From Bryobacter sp. (lineage in GTDB: Bacteria > Acidobacteriota > Terriglobia > Bryobacterales > Bryobacteraceae): a stretch of DNA of 64,000 nucleotides. Both the position numbers and the translations under genes were made by a program. This document shows, in pieces, positions 16,072 to 24,991 of the stretch. Location: assembly GCA_022843625.1 (NCBI GenBank), contig JALHNH010000015.1:62001-126000 (forward strand). Direction: 5' to 3'. Under the pieces are notes generated by a model, which worked only from the letters and a program-made list of their open reading frames with translations, did no database searches and was not told the DNA's origin. How positions within the stretch are numbered: position 1 is the stretch's first letter; each line of letters starts with the position of its first letter.

Positions 16072-17610
16072 CTAGCCGAGAATCGCGAACGGCTTTGAAC
16101 TTGTCAGCGCAGGCTTCTTCAGTTCTGGCATCGGCTTGGCGCGGAAGATCCACACCAGTGGCAGCGTCAGCCACTTTGCCGAGTTCGTCGAACTCTTGCG
16201 CCGCGCACTATCGGTAGCAATGCCGGTGTTGGCGTACATCTGGCGGTACAGCTTCGAGATTAGGAAGAAGGCCAGCTTCGCCTTCAGGCTCTTGACGCAG
16301 CCAGCACGCTTCCATACCGGGCCGCTCTCGTAAAACTTGTCCCAAACGCCTTGTGTGCGCATGCGAATTTCTTCAGGGCTCATCGTGGGGTGAGGAGTGT
16401 AGAGTTTCGGACGCTTCTCCGACGGAATCAGCCAGTAGCGGGTAATCGGGATGCCGTCCACCTTCGGAACGTTGTCACCCTGTTCTTTTTCCCACTTCTG
16501 GAAGTCAACCGTGCCCGGGAAAGGGGTCATCATGACGAACTGAGCAATTGTAATGTCGGCTTCCAGCGCCAGCTTCGCGGTTGCTTCAAATGTCTCCGCG
16601 CGATCCGTATGCAATCCGAAAATGAAGGAACCCAGCACATGAACATTGTGCTTTCTGAATTCCTTCAACCGCGTAACCAGTTGGTCACCAGAGCAGTTGA
16701 AGTCCTTGAACACTGCCTTCAAGCCTTCAGGCGTAACGGCTTCGATACCCACCAGCGCGCCCTTGATGCGGGCCCGTGACATCGCATTCAAGAATTCAGG
16801 GTCTTCAGCCGCTTCCATCGTGATCTGCGTGAAGAACACCATGTCCTTCGGCAATTGTGCCATCGCATCCATCAACTCAAAGCGCTCTTCGCGTAAGGTC
16901 TTCAATTCCTGGATGCGGGCCGGGTTGCCCTGCTTTTCTGCCAACTCAATGTCGGTCAGCGTTACGGTATAAAAGTTGTCATCCGACAACGTAATAAACC
17001 GGTAACCACTCCGGCGAAGCTCGACAATTTCGTTAATTACACTGTCAGTTGAACGCTGACGCGGCTTTTGCCCATCCGTGCGCCAAACGCTGCAGAAGGA
17101 GCAATGCTTGGGGCAGCCGCGTACGGTTTGAACCGACGCAAACATGTATCCCTTCTCGGGAAGCAGGTCCCAACGTGCTTCGAGAAAGCGATCCGCGCCC
17201 ACTCTGCCACCGTCATAAATATGCTCGGGTTTGCCAGCCAGACAGTCGCTGATTACCTGTGACCAAACGTCATCGCCATCGCCTTTAACCACAGCATGGC
17301 CGCCACCCAGTTCGAAGCTCTCTTCAGGGTACAGCGTGGCGTGGATGCCACCATAAACGACCCAGGCGCCCATCTCGCGGGCCTTGCGGCCTACTTCGTA
17401 ACCGCGCAATACATTCGCCGTGTGGATACCGATCCCGACGATGTCGCCCTTCTGAATCGTGCTGAAGTCGATTTGGACAAGGGTTTCGTCCACAATTTGA
17501 GGATCTCCATAATGCCGCGGTGTCGCTGCGGCCAGAACGTAGAGCCAACGGGGTGTGATGACTCCTCTTCCGAAGGAAATATCACTTGGGTTAACTAGAT
17601 GAATTCGCAA
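16072..17610 (-). CDS. B12-binding-domain radical SAM protein
   Basis: Enzyme of 512 residues with an N-terminal cobalamin-binding-like Rossmann region (about 1-140; VYGGIHATLYPEE is typical, but no DxHxxG motif, as is usual in this class). A radical SAM core follows with the 4Fe-4S motif C-P-K-H-C-S-F-C (VRGCPKHCSFCSVW, about residue 165). LSDDNFY, GIEAVTPEGL and SFIFGLHTDRAETF are core strand motifs. The last 60 residues are basic and hydrophobic. Relatives methylate or couple unreactive carbons, often in lipids (hopanoid methylases, membrane-spanning lipid synthases) or antibiotics; the specific reaction is unknown. It stands alone with its own terminator. Confidence 0.85.
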   Translation of the reverse strand: MRIHLVNPSDISFGRGVITPRWLYVLAAATPRHYGDPQIVDETLVQIDFSTIQKGDIVGIGIHTANVLRGYEVGRKAREMGAWVVYGGIHATLYPEESFELGGGHAVVKGDGDDVWSQVISDCLAGKPEHIYDGGRVGADRFLEARWDLLPEKGYMFASVQTVRGCPKHCSFCSVWRTDGQKPRQRSTDSVINEIVELRRSGYRFITLSDDNFYTVTLTDIELAEKQGNPARIQELKTLREERFELMDAMAQLPKDMVFFTQITMEAAEDPEFLNAMSRARIKGALVGIEAVTPEGLKAVFKDFNCSGDQLVTRLKEFRKHNVHVLGSFIFGLHTDRAETFEATAKLALEADITIAQFVMMTPFPGTVDFQKWEKEQGDNVPKVDGIPITRYWLIPSEKRPKLYTPHPTMSPEEIRMRTQGVWDKFYESGPVWKRAGCVKSLKAKLAFFLISKLYRQMYANTGIATDSARRKSSTNSAKWLTLPLVWIFRAKPMPELKKPALTSSKPFAILG

Positions 17611-17792
17611 GGTATACCAATCCTATCAAAGTGTTGTCTGAGGAGGCCAATAGAAATTAACTTTATTTATTTCAGTGCTATAGAAGCTTTGCTCGATCTG
17701 TCTTCCCACCCGGCCTACCTCTTGAGAATTACTGCAATAAATCGGGGTTAATTAAAACAGTGTTAAGAAATATATTCTTCAATTTGTTGTTC
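17611..17792. other. AT-rich intergenic stretch upstream of the radical SAM gene
   Basis: These 182 bases are clearly more AT-rich than the surroundings. They must hold the radical SAM promoter on the minus strand; GGTATACC at about 17611-17618 could be part of a -10 region, but no good -35 is visible. I see no small ORF, hairpin terminator or repeat that I can support. Confidence 0.3.
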
Positions 17793-18665
17793 CTAGACGT
17801 CGCAAATTGAGATCCCCTGCTGTAGGGACCCCAGCGCATCACTGCGCTTCGGAATGAATTCCTGTGCGATGAAACCCTTAAAGCCAGTAGCCACAATCGC
17901 CTTGACGATCGCCGGGTAATACAGTTCCTGAGATTCATCGATCTCATTCCGGCCCGGCACTCCACCCGTGTGGTAGTGGGCAAAGTAGGGGTGATATTGA
18001 CGGATGTTGGCGATCACGTCCCCCTCCATGATTTGCATGTGATAGATGTCATACAGCAGTTTCATCCGCTCTGACCCCACCCGCTTGCAAAGCTCCACGC
18101 CCCAGGCCGTATGGTCGCATTGGTAGTCCTTATGGTTCACCTTGGAATTGAGCAACTCCATCACCAGGTTCACTTTGTACTTTTCTACCAGAGGCATCAA
18201 CCGCTTCAAGCCAATCGCGCAATTCTCAAGTCCCTTTTGGTCGTCGAGCCCATCGCGATTGCCAGAAAAACAAATCAAATTGGGAACACCGGCCGCTGCG
18301 GCTTTCGGAATCCAGTCCGAATAAACCTGTACTAATTTGTCGTGATGCTCGATCCGATTAAAAGATTTAGCAATTCCGCCCAGGCCATCGATGTTGGGTG
18401 CGGTGGCAATGGCGCAAGTCAGTCCGTGCTTGGCGAGTGTCGGCCAGTCGTCCGGGCCCAGAAGCTCGATCGAACTAAGGCCAATCCCTTTTCCGGCCTT
18501 GCAAAGATCTTCAAGCGAAATCTTCGGATAGCACCATTTACATACCGAATGCAGTATGTTGCCTTTCATGGGTGCAGCCTGTGAGGCGGCATCAAGACGC
18601 GTTGCCAGGGATTGCGCCGTGGCGGCGATTGCGGCTGACTGGAGCAGCGAGCGACGTGAGCTCAT
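17793..18665 (-). CDS. Hydroxypyruvate isomerase-like TIM-barrel protein, exported
   Basis: Protein of 290 residues with an N-terminal Tat-like leader (SSRRSLLQSAAIAATAQSLA). The barrel carries the Hyi-type signatures: VMELLNSKVNH (metal Glu), LLYDIYHMQIMEGD (Asp and His), and HYHTGGVPGRNEID (His and Glu) with a late FIAQEFIP Glu. Hyi converts hydroxypyruvate and tartronate semialdehyde in the cytoplasm; an exported relative more likely acts on a sugar, as in the many Tat-targeted isomerase-like proteins of Acidobacteria and Planctomycetes. Thirteen bases separate it from the peptidase upstream, so co-transcription is likely. Confidence 0.85.
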   Translation of the reverse strand: MSSRRSLLQSAAIAATAQSLATRLDAASQAAPMKGNILHSVCKWCYPKISLEDLCKAGKGIGLSSIELLGPDDWPTLAKHGLTCAIATAPNIDGLGGIAKSFNRIEHHDKLVQVYSDWIPKAAAAGVPNLICFSGNRDGLDDQKGLENCAIGLKRLMPLVEKYKVNLVMELLNSKVNHKDYQCDHTAWGVELCKRVGSERMKLLYDIYHMQIMEGDVIANIRQYHPYFAHYHTGGVPGRNEIDESQELYYPAIVKAIVATGFKGFIAQEFIPKRSDALGSLQQGISICDV

Positions 18666-18678
18666 AGCCGATATCCTA

Positions 18679-20742
18679 TCAATTCGCGAAGCCCAGTTTT
18701 CGCATCAATGCCTGCGGGTCGGGCTGACGTCCGCGGAAAGACTTGTACAGCTCCATCGGATCTGTCGCCCCACCCGCTGAGTAGATGTATTTGTAAAGCT
18801 TGGCTGCGGTGGCCGGATCAAAGGGATTCCCGGCTTCTTTGAACGCTTCAAATGCATCCGCATCGAGAACCTGCGCCCACAGATAGCTATAGTAGCCCGC
18901 CGCGTAATCGTTCGAAAAAATATGCGTAAAGTGCGGGGAGCGATGGCGCATGATGATCTCTCGCGGCATCCCGATTTCCTTGAGCCACGCCTCTTCCTGC
19001 TCCCGGATATCGAGATTCTTCACCTCGGTCAGCAAATGCCACTTCATATCGATGATCCCGCTCGACAGGAATTCCACCATCGCAAAACCCTGATTGAAAT
19101 TCCGCGCCTTCTCGATTTTCTGAATCAGCGCATCCGGTATCGTTTCGCCGGTTTTGTAGTGCTTGGCAAACTTCGACAGCACAGACTTCTCAGCCGCCCA
19201 GTATTCAAAAAGCTGGCTCGGCAATTCGACAAAGTCTCGCGCAACGCTGGTTCCTGAGAAGTAGGGATAGTTTACCTGCGACAGAAGCCCGTGCAGTCCA
19301 TGGCCAAACTCGTGAAAGAGCGTCTTGGCATCGTCAAAACTCAACAGGCAGGCTTCACCCTTCGCTGGCTTGTTGAAGTTGAGATTGTTGATCACCACCG
19401 GCAATACAGACCCACCGAAAAACTGCTGCTCGCGGAAAGCGTTCATCCAAGCGCCGGAGTTCTTGTTTGGCTTGGCGTAGTAATCGCCATAAAAGATGCC
19501 AATCGTCTTGCCATCTTTACCCTTTACCTCCCACGACCGTACATCGGGCTCGTAGATAGGAAGATCCCTACGCTCGACGAAGTCAATCCCGAACAGCTGT
19601 TTGGCCGAATAGAATGCTGCTTCGATCATCTTCTCAAGGGTGAAATAGGGCTTAATCGTTTCTTCGTTCAAGTCATACTGGGCCAGCCGGACTTTCTCGG
19701 AGTAGTAGCGCCAGTCCCATGGCTCTAGTGTCCCTTCGATGCCGTCCTTTCTCATCGCCTCAGTCAGGGCCGCCGCCTCGCGCTGCGCTGTCGCCACCGC
19801 TGGCTTCCATACCTTGTCCATGAGCGCGCTGGCTGCGTCAGGCGTTTTCGCCATTACATCGTCCAATACGTAGTGGGCATAAGTGTTGTAAGAAAGCAAC
19901 TTCGCTTTCTCTATCCGCAGGGTCAAAATCTGGCGGATCAGTGCCTTGTTGTCGAACTCGTTATCGTTGTCACCACGCTTGGCCCAGGCACGGAACGCTT
20001 TCTCGCGCAAGTCGCGGCGTGGGCTCTGCATCAGGAAAGGCTCAATCGAAGACCTCTGCAAACTGATCTCTCTGATCTCAGCCGGCAAGCCAACCCGGTC
20101 TTCCGGCTTGTCGAGCGCCAGCGTGTACTGCTTGGTGTCGTTGAGCACGTTTTGTGTGAACTGCGTCGTTTTCGTCGCAATCTGCTCGTCAATCTCGGCG
20201 AGACGCTTCTTGGCATCCGGTGCGAGCTTCGCGCCCGAGAGGACAAATCGCCGGTGATAGCGCTCCACCAGTCGCAATTGCTCAGGATTCAGATTCAACG
20301 ATTTGCGCTGTTCAAAAACCTTGTCGAGTCTTGAAAAAAGCTTGCCGTTCAGCAGCACCGCACTCGAATGGGCTGCCAGCTTGGGCGACATTTCACGCTC
20401 GGCTGCCTGCAGGGCATCCGACGTGTGGGACGACGTAAGGTTCTGAAAGACCCCGTTCACTCGCTTGAGCAACTCTCCATGCTTCTCCAGCGCCTCAACC
20501 ACATTGGAAAATGTCGGTGCAGCCGCATTACTCGCAATCGCGTCGATTTCCCCCAGGGCCTTCTTCATCGCTTCGCCATAGGCAGGTACAAAATGCTCAG
20601 CCTTGATGCGATCAAAAGGCGGCAGCCCAAAGGGCGTCTTCCAGGTTTCAAGCAGAGGGTTCATGTTTTTTTTCGTTTTCGATGGTGCTGCCGCAAGCGT
20701 TGTGGCAGTAGCGGCAAGAAAGACCCGTCGGTTAACAGTCAT
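18679..20742 (-). CDS. M3-family zinc metallopeptidase (peptidyl-dipeptidase Dcp/oligopeptidase A-like)
   Basis: Enzyme of 687 residues, the usual size of the family. The zinc motif HEFGH is at about residue 475 (DDAKTLFHEFGHGLHGLLS), followed by VARDFVELPSQLFEYWA that supplies the third ligand Glu. The late HIFSNDYAAGYYSYLWA segment is the substrate-positioning Tyr region of Dcp-type enzymes. An N-terminal leader (NRRVFLAATATTLAAAP) suggests export to the periplasm. It cuts short peptides, releasing dipeptides or small fragments. It heads a two-gene unit with the isomerase-like gene. Confidence 0.93.
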   Translation of the reverse strand: MTVNRRVFLAATATTLAAAPSKTKKNMNPLLETWKTPFGLPPFDRIKAEHFVPAYGEAMKKALGEIDAIASNAAAPTFSNVVEALEKHGELLKRVNGVFQNLTSSHTSDALQAAEREMSPKLAAHSSAVLLNGKLFSRLDKVFEQRKSLNLNPEQLRLVERYHRRFVLSGAKLAPDAKKRLAEIDEQIATKTTQFTQNVLNDTKQYTLALDKPEDRVGLPAEIREISLQRSSIEPFLMQSPRRDLREKAFRAWAKRGDNDNEFDNKALIRQILTLRIEKAKLLSYNTYAHYVLDDVMAKTPDAASALMDKVWKPAVATAQREAAALTEAMRKDGIEGTLEPWDWRYYSEKVRLAQYDLNEETIKPYFTLEKMIEAAFYSAKQLFGIDFVERRDLPIYEPDVRSWEVKGKDGKTIGIFYGDYYAKPNKNSGAWMNAFREQQFFGGSVLPVVINNLNFNKPAKGEACLLSFDDAKTLFHEFGHGLHGLLSQVNYPYFSGTSVARDFVELPSQLFEYWAAEKSVLSKFAKHYKTGETIPDALIQKIEKARNFNQGFAMVEFLSSGIIDMKWHLLTEVKNLDIREQEEAWLKEIGMPREIIMRHRSPHFTHIFSNDYAAGYYSYLWAQVLDADAFEAFKEAGNPFDPATAAKLYKYIYSAGGATDPMELYKSFRGRQPDPQALMRKLGFAN

Positions 20743-20848
20743 ATGTTTATGATGCCAGTTTTTGTATACTCGTTTCGCGCGGCTGAGTCAGTAATAGTGC
20801 AGCTAGATGGCTCCGGATAGTCTACGCTCTAAAACAGGTGATGCTTGT

Positions 20849-23836
20849 ATGGACGAAATTATGAACTCAACTCCGGCCGCAGAAAATGCAACAGCACGCC
20901 AGAAGTTCCCCATTGTTGGAATCGGGGCTTCTGCAGGCGGTCTTTCCGCATTCGAATCGTTCTTCTCTCAAATGCCCGCAGATTCCAGTCCTGGCATGGC
21001 CTTTGTCCTGGTGCAGCATTTGGCCCGGGATCACAAGAGTATCCTCTCCGAACTCATCCGCCGCTACACCACTATGCAAGTCTTCGATGTCGTGGATGGC
21101 CTTACAGTAGAACCCAATTGCGCTTACATCATTCCTCCCAATCGGGACATGTCCCTGGTTGAGGGTAAGCTGCAACTCTTCGAACCCGCCAACTCGCGCG
21201 GTATTCGGCTTCCGATTGATTTTTTTTTCCGCTCTCTGGCTCAGGATCAGCACGAAAACGCGATCTGTATTATCCTTTCCGGCACCGGCAGCGACGGCTC
21301 CCTCGGCGTACGGGCCATTAAGGGTGAGGGCGGCATGGTAATGGTGCAGACGCCGGAATCGGCCGAGTATGACGGGATGTGTAGAAGCGCGATTCAGACG
21401 GGCAGCGTCGATTTTGTTTTGAATCCCGATCAGATGCCCGCCCAATTGTTGGCCTATGTCTCTCAGGCTTTCACTCCATCGCTGCTTTCACCGTTAGACA
21501 ACGAATCTAGCCCTATCGAAGGGCTAGATAAAATTTTCCAACTGCTGCGCGCTCAAACCGGCCACGACTTTTCCCAGTACAAACGCAACACCATCATCCG
21601 CCGCGTAGAGCGCCGCATGGCGGTTCATCAAATTCAGCGACTCTCTGAGTATGTTCGTTATTTGCAACTCACCAAACCCGAAGTAGATACTCTTTTTCGA
21701 GATCTTATGATCGGCGTAACCAGTTTCTTCCGGGACGCCGAGATTTTTGACGAGATTCAGGCCAAAGCCATCCCGCAATTATTAAAAGAAAAAACTGAGG
21801 CCTCTGACATACGCATTTGGGTTCCTGGCTGCTCCACCGGTGAAGAAGCTTATTCCATTGCCATGATCCTTCGCGAGCAGATGGACGTCCTCAAGCTGGG
21901 CTCAAAAGTAAACATCTTTGCAACCGACATCGACCGGGAATCAATTGAGCACGCCAGGGCTGGCATCTATCCCGCAAGCATCATTGCCGATGTTTCGCCA
22001 GAACGGCTAGCCCATTTTTTTGATCCCGACGATGCCGATGGCACCGCCTATCGCGTCCGCCGGGCGCTCCGCGACATGCTCATCTTTTCTGAACACAGCC
22101 TGATCAAAGACCCTCCCTTTTCCAAGCTGGATATGATCAGTTGTCGCAATCTTTTGATCTACATGGGCACGGATTTGCAAAAGCGCCTGATGCCTTTGTT
22201 TCACTATGCCCTTAAGCCCGGGGGCATCCTCGTGCTCGGCTCTTCTGAAAGCATCGGAGACTTTTCTCAACTATTTTCGATTGTGGACCGAGGGGCAAAG
22301 ATCTTCCAGCGAAAACCCGACGACCAAGCCTCTCGCCAGTCTGTTTTGCATAGAGTTCTGCCACCAACAAGATTAATTGAACCTGGAGGGTTAGTGAAGG
22401 CCGGCGCGAATACTGAAACTAGGCTCCCATTGCAGGAGATCGCCTCCCGCACCGTGCTGAATCATTTTGCTCCCGTTGGTGCGCTTGTCAACGAGCGCGG
22501 CGATATTCTCTACCTTCTTGGCCGCACAGGTAAGTATCTCGAACCAACACCGGGTGAGGCCAGTCTCAACATTTTCAAGATGGCTCGAGCCGGTCTTCGG
22601 GCCGACCTCACCGTTGCACTGCATCGCTCGGTGTCCATGCAGATTGTCACTCGCCAACTTGGCCTGACGGTTCAGAGTGAAGACTCAATCAGTCACGTCA
22701 ATCTAACGGTGATTCCCGTTCCGGCGATCCTCGAAAACCCTGTTCCCCGCAATCTCTACCTCGTGATTCTCGAAGAGGTAGTCAATCAGGGGCCTAAGCT
22801 TCTTTCTGAGCCAGCCGTTGACACTGCCGATGCAGAACCTGCAACTGGTCCTAACCTCAACGACTATGTGATCAGACTCAAACAGGAACTGCGTGATAAG
22901 GACGAATACCTCCAGACAACGGTCGAAGAACTCGAAACGGCCAATGAAGAATTGCGCTCCGCCCACGAAGAGATGCAGTCCGTTAACGAGGAGATGCAAT
23001 CCACCAATGAAGAGCTTGAAACTTCAAAAGAAGAACTGCAATCCGTCAATGAGGAGCTTGCCACCGTCAACAGTGAGTTACAAGCCAAAGTTGCCGACCT
23101 GTCCCGCTCAAACAACGACATGAAGAATCTTCTCAGCGGTACTGGCATCGGCACCGTATTTGTAGACCTGCGCCTACGTATCCTTCGCTTTACCCCTACT
23201 GTCTCATCGTTGATCAATCTGATCGAATCAGACGTCGGCCGTCCGATCGACCAGCTTCGCTCCAATCTTGTTGGTTACGATCGCTTCGCTGCCGATATCA
23301 ACGAAGTATTGGAGAGCCTGGTACCTAAAGAACTGGAAGTAAGCACCATAAAGGGGGAATGGTTTCTGCTCCGCATACGCCCCTACCGCACGCTCGAAAA
23401 TGTGATTGAGGGTGCAGTCATTACCTTCACCGAAATAACGCTGATGAAGCAGGCGCAAGAATCTCTTCGCCATTCAGAACAGACGCGCCGTCTTGCGATT
23501 ATTGTCCGCGATTCTCGCGACGCCGTCCTCGTTCAGGATCTCGCCGGTAATATTCTGGCCTGGAATCCAGGCGCGGTTAAGCTCTTCGGCTGGACCGAAG
23601 AAGAGGCACTTGCCATGAATGTTTTAGCGCTCATGCCGGAGGCTACTAAAGCGGAATATATGGCAGCCTTGCTGGAGCGTTACCAGGCACAATCGCTCAA
23701 GCCACTTCTAATTGACAAGGTGAAGAAGGACCGATCCCTGATCAAGGTGTCTCTCATCGCTTCTCCGCTCATGAACGATGCAGGAGAAACATATGCCATC
23801 GCTACTACCGAGCGTGAGAATCTGCCGGATCGCTAA
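20849..23836 (+). CDS. CheB-CheR fusion with coiled coil and PAS domains, no kinase domain
   Basis: Multidomain signalling protein of 995 residues. Residues about 18-205 are a CheB methylesterase domain with the triad Ser in GIGASAGG, His in VQHL and Asp in GTGSDGSLG. About 215-490 is a CheR methyltransferase with MIGVTSFFRD, WVPGCSTGEEAYSIAMI (SAM loop), IFATDID and ISCRNLLIYM. A long heptad Glu-rich coiled coil (about 670-745, repeats of the E-E-L/M-Q-S-x-N-E type) leads into two PAS domains, the last ending at the C-terminus. No histidine kinase or receiver domain follows. ATG 20849 has AGG upstream; ATG 20807 is a possible longer start. The methyl-accepting partner is not encoded nearby. 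Confidence 0.92.
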   Translation: MDEIMNSTPAAENATARQKFPIVGIGASAGGLSAFESFFSQMPADSSPGMAFVLVQHLARDHKSILSELIRRYTTMQVFDVVDGLTVEPNCAYIIPPNRDMSLVEGKLQLFEPANSRGIRLPIDFFFRSLAQDQHENAICIILSGTGSDGSLGVRAIKGEGGMVMVQTPESAEYDGMCRSAIQTGSVDFVLNPDQMPAQLLAYVSQAFTPSLLSPLDNESSPIEGLDKIFQLLRAQTGHDFSQYKRNTIIRRVERRMAVHQIQRLSEYVRYLQLTKPEVDTLFRDLMIGVTSFFRDAEIFDEIQAKAIPQLLKEKTEASDIRIWVPGCSTGEEAYSIAMILREQMDVLKLGSKVNIFATDIDRESIEHARAGIYPASIIADVSPERLAHFFDPDDADGTAYRVRRALRDMLIFSEHSLIKDPPFSKLDMISCRNLLIYMGTDLQKRLMPLFHYALKPGGILVLGSSESIGDFSQLFSIVDRGAKIFQRKPDDQASRQSVLHRVLPPTRLIEPGGLVKAGANTETRLPLQEIASRTVLNHFAPVGALVNERGDILYLLGRTGKYLEPTPGEASLNIFKMARAGLRADLTVALHRSVSMQIVTRQLGLTVQSEDSISHVNLTVIPVPAILENPVPRNLYLVILEEVVNQGPKLLSEPAVDTADAEPATGPNLNDYVIRLKQELRDKDEYLQTTVEELETANEELRSAHEEMQSVNEEMQSTNEELETSKEELQSVNEELATVNSELQAKVADLSRSNNDMKNLLSGTGIGTVFVDLRLRILRFTPTVSSLINLIESDVGRPIDQLRSNLVGYDRFAADINEVLESLVPKELEVSTIKGEWFLLRIRPYRTLENVIEGAVITFTEITLMKQAQESLRHSEQTRRLAIIVRDSRDAVLVQDLAGNILAWNPGAVKLFGWTEEEALAMNVLALMPEATKAEYMAALLERYQAQSLKPLLIDKVKKDRSLIKVSLIASPLMNDAGETYAIATTERENLPDR

Positions 23837-24972
23837 GCTTTCAGCCAGCGGTCAAACCAGGCAAACGCTTCCTTCTGCATATCCGCATCAAATTTGTGTG
23901 GGCCATTGTAAAAGCTAGCCTTATAGCGATCGGCTGCTCCAGCTTTCTGATAAACCTCGGCCAGAATCCGGTCTGCACGCTCCATCTCCGGCAGTGTGAA
24001 GAGGGTGTCCTGCCTGTTGTTCAACACCAGCACCGGATTTGGTGCAGTCAGCCCCAGAATCTCCGGGTAATCCATTTCTCGCGCGAGGCCAGGTACGTAA
24101 CACATCCACGTATGTGTGTGGCCCTTATTGAGCAGATAGTCGCGCCAGGTCGTCATCATTCCTACGCAACAGGCGCAACGAATGCGCTCATCGGCACCGC
24201 TGAGCATCACCGTGCGTAGCCCGCCCCCGGAAAGTCCCGCGCATCCAATCCGGGTAGCGTCTACATCGGGTCGTGAAGCAAGGTAATCCACTGCGCGCAT
24301 GTCATCATTCACAAAGATCCCCGGCCAGGTCATCCCTGAACAAGCCAGACTCTTTGCGATCAGATGCTCATGTGCCGCAGCAAACTGGTTGTAGCGCACG
24401 ATTTCATCTTCTGCCTCCGGGTTGGCTTCAACGCTATTGTTCCGTATGTAGGGCGGTACATCCGCCAGACGCACTCTCCGGCTACCAAACGCAAAGGTGT
24501 CGTGAACCAGCACTGCATAGCCCCGCCGTGCAATTTCATTGGCCCAGGCAAGCCCACTGTAAAATAGATTTTGATGCCGGATCATCGCCGGATGGGGGTC
24601 CTTCGACATCCTGGTGATCTTGCGCAAACCAAAATACTTGTTGCCGCCATGATCATGCAGCCCGACAATCCCCGGTAACTTTCCGCTGGCACCCGCAGGC
24701 TTGATCAGCAGCGCTTCTGTCGGCGGCCCGTAAGGCAATTGCCACTGCAAGTCTTCCATCAAGAGACCATCAAACTCAAACTTGTGTTGAACGGTCGCAA
24801 CAGGGGTGGGCGATGCCGCAGGGCTCGCAATCAGCTCTCGGTAGCGCGCCCGGGCCACGGGCCTCCACGCATTCACATCCCGGAAACCCGGCTGCCGAAA
24901 CGAAAGCCGCCCCGGCTCGGCTACACTCTGTGCCACCCAATCGCCATAAGCGCCCAATAAATTTGGAGTCAT
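23833..24972 (-). CDS. Alpha/beta-hydrolase, acetyl xylan esterase/dienelactone hydrolase-like
   Basis: Hydrolase of 379 residues without a clear signal peptide. The nucleophile elbow is G-L-S-G-G-G (about residue 255) after DATRIGCA; the acid Asp is likely in LVLNNRQDTLF and the His in YNGPHKFD near the C-terminus. Oxyanion-hole residues lie in GIVGLHDHGG. This arrangement fits the Abhydrolase_7/acetyl-esterase group common in Acidobacteria, acting on ester groups of plant glycans or small molecules. It is 19 bases downstream of the hybrid kinase and ends in a four-base convergent overlap with the CheB-CheR gene. Confidence 0.8.
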   Translation of the reverse strand: MTPNLLGAYGDWVAQSVAEPGRLSFRQPGFRDVNAWRPVARARYRELIASPAASPTPVATVQHKFEFDGLLMEDLQWQLPYGPPTEALLIKPAGASGKLPGIVGLHDHGGNKYFGLRKITRMSKDPHPAMIRHQNLFYSGLAWANEIARRGYAVLVHDTFAFGSRRVRLADVPPYIRNNSVEANPEAEDEIVRYNQFAAAHEHLIAKSLACSGMTWPGIFVNDDMRAVDYLASRPDVDATRIGCAGLSGGGLRTVMLSGADERIRCACCVGMMTTWRDYLLNKGHTHTWMCYVPGLAREMDYPEILGLTAPNPVLVLNNRQDTLFTLPEMERADRILAEVYQKAGAADRYKASFYNGPHKFDADMQKEAFAWFDRWLKA

Positions 24973-24991
24973 GGCTTCTATCTTTTAAGAA

